Assembly (NCBI GenBank): GCA_035263105.1
Contig: DATFRO010000067.1
Location: forward strand, 1-36,996
From: DATBVX01 sp035263105
GTDB lineage: Bacteria > Pseudomonadota > Gammaproteobacteria > Steroidobacterales > Steroidobacteraceae
Length of the DNA stretch: 36,996 nt
Reading direction: 5' to 3'
Below, piece by piece: positions 7,346 to 16,542 of the stretch. Under the pieces are notes generated by a model. That model searched no databases. It saw nothing but the letters and a program-made list of their open reading frames with translations, and was not told the origin of the DNA. Position 1 is the first letter of the stretch. Each line of letters begins with the position of its first letter. Both the position numbers and the translations under genes were made by a program.

Positions 7346-9763
7346 ATGAACACCCGCGCGCCCGAAATCGTCGTCGTCGATCACGACCTCGAGGGGCTGC
7401 GCACACTGGTCGCGCCGCTGCGCAAGCAGTTCGAGTTCTACCTGACGGTGAGCGCCAACGACGCGGTCGCGGCCCTCACGCGCTTTCCGGTGCGCGTGCT
7501 GGTGACGGGTCAGACCCTGTTCACCGGTTCCGGGCTTGAGCTCCTGACCGAGGCGCGCCGGCGCTCGCCCGGCACGGCGCGCGTACTCATGCTCAACGCG
7601 GTCGAGCGTCGCGCCATCGAGGCGGAGCTCGCGGCTGCCGAGCTCTTTTACGTCCTGAAGCGCCCGTGCACGGCCGAGCAGCTCAAGGAAGTGCTCGATG
7701 CCGCGGCGCGCGCCGCGCAGGTGGGTGCGGGTGAAACCGGCGAACACATCGTGCTCGAATCGGATCACGAGCCCGAGCACGTCCATGCCGATGCGCCGAG
7801 CACCGACGAGCCGATCACGGTCCTGACGACGGACGTGGACCTGTACGAGGCGATCCGCACCGCGGTGCACGGCCGGCATCCGGTGCATCTCGCCGCCAAG
7901 CTCGAAGATGCCGCGAACCTCGCCGCCTCGGGGCAATGTGCGGTGCTGGTCACTGACGTCGCGCTCACCGAGTCGGCGCTGCGGCGGATCACGGGACACC
8001 TGCGAGCGCGCGAGGACGCACTGGTCACGATCGCGGTCGGTAATCGTGAACAGGGCAACGCCCTGATGGGGCTCCTGGCGACCGGCGCCATCCATCGCTT
8101 CCTGTTGAAGCCGGTCACACCGGGGCTGGCGCGTCTTGCCGTGGAATCTGCGACGCGGCAGCACGCTTCCGCCCGTGCGCATCGACACGCGGAAACGCAT
8201 TTCGAATTGCGCCCGGCCTCGGCTGCAACAGCGGGCTCGGCCGCGGAGATCGCGGCCGCGGCGCAGGCGCATCTCAGCGAGCATCGCGCCGTGCCCGAGC
8301 GGCGCGCGCCGCGCAACATCGGTCGCATCGCCGCGATCGCGGGCGCTGCGCTCGTGGTGCTCGCGGCCATCGGTGGTGGGTGGTGGTATTACACGCATCG
8401 GCCACCGGAACCCGACCGCCGCGCGCTCGCCATCGCGTCGACGCTCGCCGCGGCGCAGGCTGCCGCTCGCACGGGCCACGTGCTCGAGCCCGCGCCCGGC
8501 AGCGCCTTCGAGCTCTATACGGAGGTGCTGCGCCTCGATCCGCAGAACGCCGCCGCGCGGACGGGCATCGATCAGATTGCCGACAATTTCATTTCGCAGG
8601 CGGAGACCGCCCTGGTGCAGGAAGACCTGGACGCCGCCACGCTCGCGCTCGCCCACGCGCGCCAGGTCCGCCCCGAGCACCGGCGGCTCAAGTTCCTCGA
8701 CGCGCAGCTGGCGAAGGATCGGCAGGAGTTGCTGGTCCTGCAGGCGCGACAATCGGCGACGGCGGGGAACCTGCAGCAGGCGAAGGAACTGCTGCAGCAG
8801 GCCCAGCAGGTGGAGACGCCGAAGTCGACCGAGGTGAACTCCGCGCAGCAGGCGATCGATTCGCGCGCGCGCGAGCAGCAGGTCGCGCAATGGCTCGACC
8901 TCGCCCGCCAGCGCGTGGCGCAGAACCGTTTCACCTCGCCCCCCGATGACAGCGCCAAGTTCTACCTGCGCAGCGCGCAACGTGTCGATCCGCAGAACGT
9001 CGCGGTTCAGCAGGGACTGCGCGACCTGGGCGATCGCGTGGTCGCTTCGGCGGATACGGCCATCAAGGCGCAGCGCTTCGACGTGGCACGCAACTGGATT
9101 GCGCAGGCGCAGGACCTCGATGTCGGGCAGGCGAAGCTCGACGAGCTCAACCAGCGCGTCAATGCCGGTGTCGACGTCAAGGCGCGCAGCGACCTGCTGG
9201 CGCTGGTGGTGAAGCGCACCGACGAAAACCGCCTGCTGGAACCGGCCCAGGACAGTGCCCGCTACTACCTGGATCGGCTGACGCAGCTCGACCCGGCGTT
9301 CCCCGGCACCGACCGCGCCGCACAGGCGCTCGGCGCCAAGCTCGTCGCTCGCGCGCAAGGCGCGACCGCCTCGCGCCAGTACGACAATGCGACGCGGCTC
9401 CTGATCGAAGCGCGCGCGATCGGCTACACCGGCGCCGATCTCGCGACCAGCGAAGCTGCCTTGCGCGCGGCCCAGGCGCCAAGCGTTCCGGAACAGCCCC
9501 CACCGACGCGTGTGAAATACGCCGCACCGACCTATCCGCAGGACGCGCTCGCCAAGGGGCTCGAGGGCTGGGTCGACGTGAGCTTTGCGGTCAACGCGGC
9601 CGGTGAAGTGATCGATGCGCGCGTCGACGACGCGCAGCCGCGGCGGCAATTCGATCGCGCCGCACTCGCCGCGGTCGGCAAGTGGAAGTACCAGCCGAGC
9701 CCGAGCGGCAGCGACTACGCACAGCGGCTGAAGACCCGCGTGCAGTTCAAGCTTGCGGACTAG
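7346..9763 (+). CDS. TonB C-terminal domain protein with two N-terminal receiver-like domains
   Basis: The protein has 805 residues with an unusual order of parts. Residues about 7-125 form a receiver-like domain with acidic D12/D14 and K105 but Gly55 where the phospho-acceptor Asp should be. Residues about 157-275 form a second one with D163, D204 at the acceptor position and K255. A single membrane helix (about 326-348) follows, then a helical TPR-like region (about 360-705) with three related repeats, and a TonB C-terminal domain (about 722-805, YPQDALAKGLEGWV). The likely topology is receivers in the cytoplasm and TonB domain in the periplasm. It starts 13 bases after relA and may be co-transcribed. 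No ExbB/ExbD is adjacent. The function is unknown; an energy or partner-contact role gated from the cytoplasm is inference. Confidence 0.85.
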   Translation: MNTRAPEIVVVDHDLEGLRTLVAPLRKQFEFYLTVSANDAVAALTRFPVRVLVTGQTLFTGSGLELLTEARRRSPGTARVLMLNAVERRAIEAELAAAELFYVLKRPCTAEQLKEVLDAAARAAQVGAGETGEHIVLESDHEPEHVHADAPSTDEPITVLTTDVDLYEAIRTAVHGRHPVHLAAKLEDAANLAASGQCAVLVTDVALTESALRRITGHLRAREDALVTIAVGNREQGNALMGLLATGAIHRFLLKPVTPGLARLAVESATRQHASARAHRHAETHFELRPASAATAGSAAEIAAAAQAHLSEHRAVPERRAPRNIGRIAAIAGAALVVLAAIGGGWWYYTHRPPEPDRRALAIASTLAAAQAAARTGHVLEPAPGSAFELYTEVLRLDPQNAAARTGIDQIADNFISQAETALVQEDLDAATLALAHARQVRPEHRRLKFLDAQLAKDRQELLVLQARQSATAGNLQQAKELLQQAQQVETPKSTEVNSAQQAIDSRAREQQVAQWLDLARQRVAQNRFTSPPDDSAKFYLRSAQRVDPQNVAVQQGLRDLGDRVVASADTAIKAQRFDVARNWIAQAQDLDVGQAKLDELNQRVNAGVDVKARSDLLALVVKRTDENRLLEPAQDSARYYLDRLTQLDPAFPGTDRAAQALGAKLVARAQGATASRQYDNATRLLIEARAIGYTGADLATSEAALRAAQAPSVPEQPPPTRVKYAAPTYPQDALAKGLEGWVDVSFAVNAAGEVIDARVDDAQPRRQFDRAALAAVGKWKYQPSPSGSDYAQRLKTRVQFKLAD

Positions 9764-10800
9764 GACGCACCCGGGGCGATGATCGTGAGGCCGAGCCCGG
9801 CAAAATTCCCCATGCCAGCGAGCGCAGCCGGCACTTCGGCGAGCGTGATGTGCCGACTGATGAGCTTCTGCGGCGCGAGTTTGCCGCTTTCGATCATTGC
9901 CAGCATCGCTGTGTAGCGCGCGGCCTGGATGCCGTGACTTCCCACGATGTCGAGCTCATGCGCGATGACGCGGCCCATCGGTATCAGCGCGCCCTCCGGC
10001 AGGAGTCCGACCTGCACGTGCCGGCCGCGACGTCGCAGGCAGAGCACCGAATTGCTGCATGTCGTCGCGGAGCCAAGCGCATCGATCGAGAGATGTGCGC
10101 CACCGCCGGTGATGTCGCGTACCGCGACCGGCACGTCCTCGACTTGCCGCGCATCGATCGTTGCGCTGGCGCCGACCTCGCGGGCGAGCGCCAGCTTGTC
10201 GGCGGCGATATCGATGCCCACCACGTTCGCCCCGAGCGCCCGCGCAATCATGATCGCCGACAGCCCGACGCCGCCGCAGCCGTGCACCGCGACCCACTCG
10301 CCGGCTTGCACGCGGCCGCGGTCTACGATCGCCCGATAGGAGGTCGCGAAGCGACACCCGAGGCTCGCCGCGGTCGGATCACCGAGCCACCCGGGCAGCG
10401 CGACGAGATTCGCGTCCGCATAGTCGATCGCGACGAATTCGGCGAATGATCCCCAGGCCGTGAAGCCCGGCTGGAACTGGTTCGGGCACACCTGCGGATT
10501 GCCGGATGCGCATTGCGCGCAGCGACCGCAGCCGCAGACGAAGGGCACGGTCACGCGATCGCCCACCTTCCAGCGCGAGACTGCGGCGCCGACGGCGGAC
10601 ACGACACCGGCGAGCTCGTGTCCGGGAACGTGGGGCAGGCGGCGGATGTCCGGATCGTGGCCCATCCAGCCGTGCCAATCACTGCGGCAGAGCCCGGTCG
10701 CTTGCACCTTGATGACGACGCCGGCAGTGGGCGGCGTGGGATCCGCGACCTGCTGCACGCGCAGCGGCTGGCCGAACTCCTCGAAGACGACGGCTCGCAC
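9760..10800 (-). CDS. Zinc-dependent alcohol dehydrogenase, MDR superfamily
   Basis: This 346-residue medium-chain dehydrogenase oxidises an alcohol with NAD(H); the substrate cannot be told. Catalytic zinc ligands are C38, H61-E62 and C149. The structural zinc site is C91, C94, C97 and C105. The Rossmann motif GCGGVG is at 174-179, and an aspartate (GID, about 195-197) ends the second strand, which favours NAD over NADP. The GTG start at 10800 lies 9 bases after the lpd stop and has a GAGG ribosome-binding site about 7 bases upstream, so it is probably the last gene of the sucAB-lpd transcript. Its stop interleaves with that of the convergent TonB gene. Confidence 0.9.
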   Translation of the reverse strand: MRAVVFEEFGQPLRVQQVADPTPPTAGVVIKVQATGLCRSDWHGWMGHDPDIRRLPHVPGHELAGVVSAVGAAVSRWKVGDRVTVPFVCGCGRCAQCASGNPQVCPNQFQPGFTAWGSFAEFVAIDYADANLVALPGWLGDPTAASLGCRFATSYRAIVDRGRVQAGEWVAVHGCGGVGLSAIMIARALGANVVGIDIAADKLALAREVGASATIDARQVEDVPVAVRDITGGGAHLSIDALGSATTCSNSVLCLRRRGRHVQVGLLPEGALIPMGRVIAHELDIVGSHGIQAARYTAMLAMIESGKLAPQKLISRHITLAEVPAALAGMGNFAGLGLTIIAPGAS

Positions 10801-10809
10801 GCCGCAGCC

Positions 10810-12237
10810 TCAGCGATTGGGGAAGTCGATCGCGCGCTTGTCCGCGGCGAGCGCCGCTTCGTGGACAGCTTCGCTCAGCGTCGGGTGGGCATGGATCGTG
10901 CGCTGCAGGTCCTCGGTGCTCGCCGAGTACTCCATCGCGAGCACCGCCTCGGCGATGAGCTCGCCCGCCATCGGGCCGATGATGTGCACGCCGAGAATCT
11001 CGTCATCGTTCGTGGCCGAGACGATCTTGGCGAACCCCGCGGTCGCTTCCATCGCCCGCGCACGGCCGCTCGCCATGAAGGGGAACGTGCCGGTCTTGTA
11101 CGCGCGTCCGCTCTGCTTGACCTGTTCCTCGGTCTGGCCGACCCAGGCGATTTCCGGCGCGGTGTAGATCACCGAGGGAATGGTCTTGTAGTTCACCTCG
11201 GAGAACTTGCCGGCGATGAGGTCGGCGACCATCACACCCTCTTCCTTGCCCTTATGCGCGAGCATTGGCCCACGCACCACGTCACCTACCGCCCAGACGC
11301 CTTCGGCGCTGGTTCGGCACTCATGATCGACCTGGATGAAGCCGCGCTGATCGAGCTCCACACCCGTACCCGGCGCGAGCAACTCTGCGGTGTATGGCCG
11401 TCGGCCGATCGCGATCACGAGCTTGTCGACTTCGATCGATTGCTCGCCCTTGGCGTCGGCGAAGCGCACGGTGATGGTGCTGCCCGCGATCGTCGCACCC
11501 GACACCTTGGCGCCGAGGCGAATGTCGAGGCCGAGCTTCTTGAAGTTGCGCAGGGCTTCCTTGGCGAGCTGCTGATCCGCGATCGGCAGGAAATCCGGCA
11601 AGGCTTCGAGCATCACGACTTCGCTCCCCAGCCGGCGCCAGACGCTGCCGAGCTCGAGCCCGATGACGCCGGCACCAATCACGCCGAGCCGCTTCGGCAC
11701 CGAGGTGAATTCGAGCGCGCCCCAGGAGTCGACGATCTGGTCTCCGGTGAACGGCGCGGCCTGGAGCTCGGTCGGGATCGATCCCGACGCCAGCACGACA
11801 TGCTTCGCCTCGAGTTCGCGCTGCGTGCCATCGGCCGCGGTGTATTGCACGCGGCGATTGGGCAGGAGCTTGCCGTGTCCCTGGAGCCCGGTGACGCCCG
11901 CGGACTTGAAGAGTGCGGTGATGCCGGAGGTGCTCGCCTTTACGATGCCGGCCTTGCGCTTCTGCATGGCCGCCAAATCGAACCCGAGGTTGCCGATGCG
12001 GATACCGTGCACCGCGAACTCACCCTGCGCACGGTGGTAGAGCTCGGTCGACTCGAGGAGGGCCTTGGAGGGAATGCACCCCGCGTTGAGGCAGGTGCCG
12101 CCGAAAGCATAGGCGCCGTCGGGATTCTTCCACTCGTCGATGCAGGCCACCTTGAGCTTGTTCTGCCCGGCACGAATCGCCGCGGGATAGCCCGCGGGGC
12201 CAGCGCCGATCACGATGACATCGAATGCGTCCGCCAT
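10810..12237 (-). CDS. lpdA: Dihydrolipoyl dehydrogenase (E3)
   Basis: E3 reoxidises dihydrolipoamide on the E2 subunit and passes electrons through FAD and a disulfide to NAD. The protein has 475 residues. The FAD motif GAGPAG is at 11-16, the redox disulfide is C49/C54 (GGTCLNAGCIPSK), the NAD motif GAGVIG is central, and the C-terminal His451/Glu456 pair (HAHPTLSE) completes the active site of the dimer partner. It lies 13 bases after sucB in the sucA-sucB-lpd order, so it most likely serves 2-oxoglutarate dehydrogenase. Confidence 0.96.
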   Translation of the reverse strand: MADAFDVIVIGAGPAGYPAAIRAGQNKLKVACIDEWKNPDGAYAFGGTCLNAGCIPSKALLESTELYHRAQGEFAVHGIRIGNLGFDLAAMQKRKAGIVKASTSGITALFKSAGVTGLQGHGKLLPNRRVQYTAADGTQRELEAKHVVLASGSIPTELQAAPFTGDQIVDSWGALEFTSVPKRLGVIGAGVIGLELGSVWRRLGSEVVMLEALPDFLPIADQQLAKEALRNFKKLGLDIRLGAKVSGATIAGSTITVRFADAKGEQSIEVDKLVIAIGRRPYTAELLAPGTGVELDQRGFIQVDHECRTSAEGVWAVGDVVRGPMLAHKGKEEGVMVADLIAGKFSEVNYKTIPSVIYTAPEIAWVGQTEEQVKQSGRAYKTGTFPFMASGRARAMEATAGFAKIVSATNDDEILGVHIIGPMAGELIAEAVLAMEYSASTEDLQRTIHAHPTLSEAVHEAALAADKRAIDFPNR

Positions 12238-12250
12238 GTCACTTCCTGTT

Positions 12251-13525
12251 TCAGATACCGACCAGCATGCGTGCGGGGTCTTCGAGACATTCCTTCACGG
12301 TCACCAGGAATTGCACCGCCTCGCGCCCGTCGATGATGCGGTGATCGTAGGTGAGCGCGACATACATCATCGGCCGCACCACGACCTGGCCGTCGACCAC
12401 CATCGGGCGATCCTGGATCTTGTGCATGCCGAGAATCGCGCTCTGCGGCGAGTTGACGATGGGCGTCGACATCAGCGAGCCGAACACGCCGCCGTTGGTG
12501 ATGCTGAAGGTGCCGCCGGTCAGGTCTTCGAGCCGGATCGTGCCCTCGCGCGCCTTCTTCGCGTACTCGCCGATGGCGCTCTCGATCTGCGCGAAGCTCA
12601 TCAGGTCCGCATCGCGCAGCACCGGCACCATCAGGCCGCGATCGGTCGACACGGCGACGCCGATGTCGTAGTACTCGTGATAGACGATGTCGGCGCCTTC
12701 GACCGAAGCGTTGACCACCGGGAAGCGCTTGAGCGCTTCGATCGAAGCCTTGACGAAGAACGACATGAACCCCAGGCGCACGCCCTGCTCCTTCTCGAAG
12801 CGATCCTTGTAGCGCGCGCGCAGTTCCTGCACCGCCTTGAGATCCACTTCGTTGAAGGAGGTGAGCAGCGCCTGCGTCGACTGGGCCTGCACCATCCGCT
12901 CGGCGATGCGCGAGCGCAGGCGCGTCATCGGCACGCGCTTCTCGCCGCGCCCGGATGAGGCCGGCGCTCGCGTGACTGCGGGTGAGGGCTGGCGGGCTTG
13001 CGCAGCGCCCGGCTTGGTGCCGAGGTAGTTCACGATGTCCGATTTGGTGATCCGCCCGTCCTTGCCCGAGCCCGCGATTTGCGTCGGGTTCAGCCTGTTC
13101 TCCTCGACCATGCGCCGCACCGAGGGGCTGAGCTTCGAAGAGGAGCCATCATCTTTCGCTCGCGCGGGTTCTCCTGTGGCTCGTGCTGCGCCGGCGGCCG
13201 GCTGAGCATTCGCCTTGGCCGCAGGCGGTTCGGCTTTCGCGGGCGCGGCTTCGGCGGAGGCCGCAGGGGCCTTGGTGGCAACGACGGCACCCTCCTCGAG
13301 AGTCGCCAGCACTTGCCCGCTGGTGACGGTAGCGCCGTTGTCGACCTTGAGCTCCTTGATCACGCCGGCGGTCGGGGCCGGAACTTCGAGCACCACCTTG
13401 TCGGTCTCGAGGTCGACGAGATTCTCATCGCGCTGCACGGGATCGCCCGGTTTCTTGTGCCAGGCGACGAGCGTGGCATCCGCCACCGATTCGGGGAGTT
13501 GCGGCACTCGCACTTCGATGGTCAT
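12251..13525 (-). CDS. sucB: Dihydrolipoamide succinyltransferase, E2 of 2-oxoglutarate dehydrogenase
   Basis: E2 forms the core of the complex and transfers the succinyl group from lipoamide to CoA. The protein has 424 residues: one lipoyl domain (about 1-76) with the modified lysine at K43 (ETDKVVLEV), an Ala/Pro/Lys-rich linker, an E3/E1-binding domain (about 130-172) and the catalytic domain ending in DHRIIDG with H395 and D399. The ATG at 13525 overlaps the sucA stop as ATGA. Pairing with a SucA-type E1 and the single lipoyl domain favour the succinyl over the acetyl enzyme. Confidence 0.95.
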   Translation of the reverse strand: MTIEVRVPQLPESVADATLVAWHKKPGDPVQRDENLVDLETDKVVLEVPAPTAGVIKELKVDNGATVTSGQVLATLEEGAVVATKAPAASAEAAPAKAEPPAAKANAQPAAGAARATGEPARAKDDGSSSKLSPSVRRMVEENRLNPTQIAGSGKDGRITKSDIVNYLGTKPGAAQARQPSPAVTRAPASSGRGEKRVPMTRLRSRIAERMVQAQSTQALLTSFNEVDLKAVQELRARYKDRFEKEQGVRLGFMSFFVKASIEALKRFPVVNASVEGADIVYHEYYDIGVAVSTDRGLMVPVLRDADLMSFAQIESAIGEYAKKAREGTIRLEDLTGGTFSITNGGVFGSLMSTPIVNSPQSAILGMHKIQDRPMVVDGQVVVRPMMYVALTYDHRIIDGREAVQFLVTVKECLEDPARMLVGI

Positions 13526-16392
13526 GAGCTCTTCCTGATCGCGATGGTCTTGAGGCGCGCGGTCTCACGGCCGGTGTCTTCCGTCGCCGTGGCGCGCAGG
13601 GCCGCCTCGACCAGCGCCTGTTGCTGCTGCTCGTGCACGTCGTGGATGCCGGTCGCCGGCGCCGCGGCGGGCGCGCGCCCCGCATAGAGCAGCACCTGGC
13701 GCGGGTTCAGCGGACCCTGCAGGCGATGACGGATCTGGTACCAGGCGCCCTGGTTCTGCGGCTCTTCCTGGCACCAGACGACTTCCAGCGCATTCGGGTA
13801 ACGCTGCATGATCGCGGCGTATTCCTCGGCGGGGAACGGATAGAGCTGCTCGATGCGCACCAGCGGGATCGCTCCCAGCTCGAGCCGGCTGCGCGCCTCC
13901 AGCAGGTCGAAGTAGACCTTGCCACTGCAGAACACCACGCGCTTCACCTGCGCGGCGTTGCGCTCGGTGGAATCGTCGATGATGTTCATGAAGCGTCCCG
14001 CCGACAGCTCCTCGAGTGCGGACACCGACTGCTTGTGGCGCAGCAGGCTCTTCGGCGTCATCACGATGAGCGGCTTGCGGAACGAGCGCACGATCTGCCG
14101 CCGCAACATGTGGAACATCTGCGCCGGCGTCGACGGTACGCACACCTGCATGTTGTTCTCGGCGCAAAGCTGCAGGAAACGCTCGAGCCGCGCCGAAGAG
14201 TGTTCCGGGCCCTGGCCCTCGTAGCCGTGCGGCAGGAAGAGCGCGAGACCGCAGACGCGGCCCCACTTGGCTTCGCCCGAGCTGATGAACTGGTCGATGA
14301 TGACCTGCGCGCCGTTGGCGAAATCGCCGAACTGCCCTTCCCAGATATCGAGGGTGGTGGGATCGGTCGTCGAGTAGCCGTACTCGAAACCCATCACCGC
14401 TTCCTCGGAGAGCACGGAATCGATCACCGCAAAGCGCGTCTTGCGCTCCGCGATGCGCTCGAGCGGCGTGAAGGTCTGCCCCGTGCGCTGATCGTGCAGG
14501 ACCGCGTGCCGGTGGAAAAACGTGCCGCGCGCGCTGTCCTGGCCGACGAGCCGCACCGGCGCGCCGTCATTGAGGAGCGTCGCGTACGCCAGCGTCTCGG
14601 CGCAGCCCCAGTCGAGCGGCAGTTCGCCCGCGAGCATCTTCTCGCGGTTGGCGATCGCCTGCGCGACGCGCGGATGCAGCGTGAAGCCCTCCGGCAGGGT
14701 CGTCAGCTTCTTGCCGAGCGCGCGCAACGTCGGCAGATCGACTGCGGTGCGTACCGCTTCGTGCCAGTCGGTATCGAGATAGCGCGTCCAGTCGACGGTG
14801 TACTTGTTGCCGATGAGCCCGAGCGAGGCGCGCGCCTGCGGCTTGCCCTCATCCAGGCCGCGCCGGTACTGCTCCACGATCCCGGCCGCCTGCTCTTCGG
14901 TCAGCAGGCCTTCGGCGATCAGGCGGTCCGCGTAGATCTTGCGCGTCGAGGGGTGCTTGCGGATCGACTGGTACATCATCGGCTGCGTCGCGGCCGGTTC
15001 GTCCGCCTCGTTGTGGCCGTGGCGCCGGTAGCAGACCAGGTCGATCACGATGTCCTTGTGAAAGCGCATGCGGTATTCGAGCGCCAGGCGCGTGACGAAC
15101 ACCACCGCTTCGGGGTCGTCCGCGTTCACGTGGAAGATCGGCGCCTCGATCATCTTCGCGACGTCGCTCGGGTAGTGCGTCGAGCGACAATCGCGCGGGT
15201 CGCTGGTGGTGAAGCCGATCTGGTTGTTGATGATGATGTGGATGGTGCCGCCGGTGTAGAAGCCGCGCGCCTGTGAGAGCTGCAGCGTTTCCATCACCAC
15301 GCCTTGTCCGGCGAAGGCCGCATCGCCGTGCATCAGCACCGGCAGGATCTTGTCGCCGTCGCGATCGCCGCGCCGTTCCTGGCGAGCGCGCACCGAGCCT
15401 TCCACCACAGGATCGACCACTTCCAGGTGCGATGGATTGAAGGCGAGCGCGACGTGCACATTGCCGCCCGGCGTCTTGAGATCCGCCGAGAAGCCCTTGT
15501 GATATTTCACATCGCCCGAGCCCTGGCTCGAATCGACCTCGGCGTGGCCCTCGAACTCGGAGAACAGGATCGCGGGAGACTTGCCGAGGAGGTTGACGAG
15601 CACATTGAGCCGCCCGCGGTGCGCCATGCCGAGCACCGACTCCTCGACACCGCCCAGGCCTCCCTGCTGGATCAGGTCATCGAGCAGCGGGATCAGGCTG
15701 TCGCCGCCTTCCAGCGAGAAGCGCTTCTGCCCGACGTACTTGGTGTGCAGGTAGCGCTCGAGACCCTCGGCGGCCGTCAGCTGCCAGAGGATGTTGCGCT
15801 TCTCCTGCGCGGTGAAGCGGTGCAGAACGCGCCCGTCCTGGAAGCGATCCTGCAGCCACAGGCGCTCGTCCGAATCCGACACGTGCGCGAACTCCGCGCC
15901 GATCGTGTCGCAATAGATGTGGCGCAACTGCGCGAGGATGGCTCCCAGCTTCATGAAGCGTGGGATCGCGCCGGTGCGGTTGCCGGTGAAGAACTCCGAG
16001 TCGAGATCCGCCTGCGACAGGCCGAAGTACTCGAGCTCGAGCACACGCGGCACCTGCCGTTGCGCAAGGGCGAGCGGATCGAGGTTCGCGATCAGGTGAC
16101 CGCGATGCGCATACACCTGGATGAGGCGGGAGACCGCGCCCTGCTTGGCGCTCGCTTCGTGGCTGTCCGCGGCAGCGCGTGGCGCGCTCGCCCGCGCGCG
16201 CAATTCCGCGATGATCGGACGGTGAGCGATCTCGCCCTCGGCGCCGGCGCCGATGCGCGTGAAGTACTCGCGCCATTCGGCCGGCACTGAGTCCGGATCG
16301 GCAAGGAAGCTCTCGTACAGCGTCTCGACGAACGAAGCGTTGCCGCCGTAGAGCGGAGTGCTCGCGTTTTGCTCGCGCAGAGAGTCTGTCAT
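13522..16392 (-). CDS. sucA: 2-oxoglutarate dehydrogenase E1 component
   Basis: This thiamine-diphosphate enzyme decarboxylates 2-oxoglutarate and succinylates E2 lipoamide in the TCA cycle. The protein has 956 residues (E. coli 933). The N-terminal segment (about 19-46, FVETLYESFL through EWREYF) is the E2-contacting part typical of OdhA/SucA. The TPP region includes HGDAAFAGQG and the NNQIGFTTS segment in the middle, and the transketolase-like pyrimidine domain is C-terminal. It is the first gene of sucA-sucB-lpd-adh. The ATG at 16392 has no clear Shine-Dalgarno. Confidence 0.96.
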   Translation of the reverse strand: MTDSLREQNASTPLYGGNASFVETLYESFLADPDSVPAEWREYFTRIGAGAEGEIAHRPIIAELRARASAPRAAADSHEASAKQGAVSRLIQVYAHRGHLIANLDPLALAQRQVPRVLELEYFGLSQADLDSEFFTGNRTGAIPRFMKLGAILAQLRHIYCDTIGAEFAHVSDSDERLWLQDRFQDGRVLHRFTAQEKRNILWQLTAAEGLERYLHTKYVGQKRFSLEGGDSLIPLLDDLIQQGGLGGVEESVLGMAHRGRLNVLVNLLGKSPAILFSEFEGHAEVDSSQGSGDVKYHKGFSADLKTPGGNVHVALAFNPSHLEVVDPVVEGSVRARQERRGDRDGDKILPVLMHGDAAFAGQGVVMETLQLSQARGFYTGGTIHIIINNQIGFTTSDPRDCRSTHYPSDVAKMIEAPIFHVNADDPEAVVFVTRLALEYRMRFHKDIVIDLVCYRRHGHNEADEPAATQPMMYQSIRKHPSTRKIYADRLIAEGLLTEEQAAGIVEQYRRGLDEGKPQARASLGLIGNKYTVDWTRYLDTDWHEAVRTAVDLPTLRALGKKLTTLPEGFTLHPRVAQAIANREKMLAGELPLDWGCAETLAYATLLNDGAPVRLVGQDSARGTFFHRHAVLHDQRTGQTFTPLERIAERKTRFAVIDSVLSEEAVMGFEYGYSTTDPTTLDIWEGQFGDFANGAQVIIDQFISSGEAKWGRVCGLALFLPHGYEGQGPEHSSARLERFLQLCAENNMQVCVPSTPAQMFHMLRRQIVRSFRKPLIVMTPKSLLRHKQSVSALEELSAGRFMNIIDDSTERNAAQVKRVVFCSGKVYFDLLEARSRLELGAIPLVRIEQLYPFPAEEYAAIMQRYPNALEVVWCQEEPQNQGAWYQIRHRLQGPLNPRQVLLYAGRAPAAAPATGIHDVHEQQQQALVEAALRATATEDTGRETARLKTIAIRKSS

Positions 16393-16433
16393 TGCTTGAA
16401 AATCAATGGCCTGGGAAGACTTCAGGGCGCGGT

Positions 16434-16461
16434 AGTGTAGCCGAACGGACCGTCCTTGAAA
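16434..16461 (-). promoter_or_regulatory. Candidate promoter for sucAB-lpd
   Basis: On the minus strand a TTTCAA (16461-16456) and a TACACT (16439-16434) are separated by 16 bases, 42 bases before the sucA start. The -10 is good and the -35 weak. The rest of the 150-base gap between sucA and the DUF5658 gene holds nothing else recognised. Motif-level evidence only. Confidence 0.35.
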
Positions 16462-16542
16462 AAGGCGCCGCTACCGCGCGCGCCCACTGTCGGAATTGGG
16501 CGCGGGTTCCGGAGAAAGCAAGGGTGCGCGGGTGCCGAGCGC

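Noticed and set aside
7202..9649. Open frame of 815 codons on the minus strand over relA and the TonB-domain gene
   Set aside because: Composition is Arg/Ala/His-rich without structure and mirrors the codon bias of the plus-strand genes.
10513..12336. Open frame of 607 codons on the plus strand opposite the alcohol dehydrogenase and lpd
   Set aside because: It covers two genes with clear catalytic motifs on the other strand; a shadow of their codon bias.
13621..15276. Open frame of 551 codons on the plus strand opposite sucA
   Set aside because: Antisense to a full-length E1 gene with recognisable TPP motifs.
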